Source of the DNA: Hirudo medicinalis
Lineage: Eukaryota > Annelida > Clitellata > Hirudinida > Hirudinidae
Length of the DNA: 11,564 nt
Direction of reading: 5' to 3'
Assembly: GCA_011800805.1 (NCBI GenBank)
Contig: MPNW01000783.1
Coordinates: 12,999 to 24,562, forward strand
How positions within the stretch are numbered: the stretch's first letter is position 1; each line of letters begins with the position of its first letter. Made by a program: the position numbers and the translations under genes. This document shows, in pieces, positions 1-11,564 of the stretch. Under the pieces are notes generated by a model. The model was not told the DNA's origin. It saw only the letters and a program-made list of their open reading frames with translations, and ran no database searches.

Positions 1-11411
<11,411 letters not shown>

Positions 11412-11564
11412 GTACGTCACTCTTTCCATGATTACCTGTTTAAGTTATTCGGTGTGATAATAATTTACTTGTTATTATTTGTTAACTTGTTCTTGAATGC
11501 GAATGTCATAATTAATGTGTATTAAATAATTGTTACTAACATATATTGTTTAATATTATTATTA
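11412..11564 (+). other. Start of intron 23, runs off the window
   Basis: AT-rich sequence after the donor GTACGT. The continuing open frame here is hydrophobic but lacks the conserved ferlin sequence expected before the membrane anchor, so I treat it as intron and not as the transmembrane exon. Confidence 0.8.

Noticed and set aside
11412..11525. Hydrophobic end of the last open frame as the ferlin C-terminal transmembrane anchor
   Set aside because: It follows a good donor (GTACGT) and lacks the conserved sequence that normally lies between C2G and the anchor. It looks like translated AT-rich intron.

Overview
The window is animal nuclear DNA carrying the 3' half of one intron-rich gene on the + strand, a type-I ferlin (dysferlin/myoferlin-like). 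Short GC-balanced blocks of coding sequence are embedded in very AT-rich introns full of ATT/ATC trinucleotide repeats. I could chain 23 exons, all with GT-AG boundaries and matching intron phases, into about 1,028 codons. The order of domains is DysF (Trp/Arg-rich, two GWEY and two RRRRW motifs), C2D, C2E, an acidic linker with DWWSKF, C2F, a long linker, then C2G. The gene is open at both ends: the N-terminal C2A, C2B, FerA and FerB parts lie upstream, and the C-terminal transmembrane anchor lies downstream of the last exon seen (ending at 11411).

Organism: an invertebrate is suggested by the divergent protein, small introns (about 150-870 nt) and abundant (ATT)n/(ATC)n tracts. The style resembles lophotrochozoans such as leeches and other annelids, but this is an impression. 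The single N at 7649 points to a draft assembly.

Layout: 1-1657 holds the DysF exons, 2529-2927 the linker exons, 3139-4138 C2D, 4299-5417 C2E, 5721-6536 the acidic linker, 6833-8456 C2F, 8841-9571 the linker before C2G, and 9923-11411 C2G. Every stretch between them is intron. The introns hold trinucleotide tracts, a 5 x 21-nt tandem array (477-581), a 114-nt block of pure A/T (1944-2057), a small hairpin MITE-like element (about 5429-5583), telomere-like C-rich sequence (about 6285-6400) and a decayed non-LTR retrotransposon 3' end (about 7441-7811).

The most notable points are four. Exon 11 contains a one-base frame break in an otherwise intact ferlin. The acceptor of exon 22 is preceded by two near-copies of itself 85 nt apart, each leading to a premature stop. 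Intron 18 has three acceptor-like sites in the same frame, the outermost adding 28 hydrophobic residues. The intron-15 acceptor sits immediately after a retrotransposon tail. No other protein-coding gene, RNA gene or CRISPR array was found on either strand, and nothing suggests a wholly new biological system.
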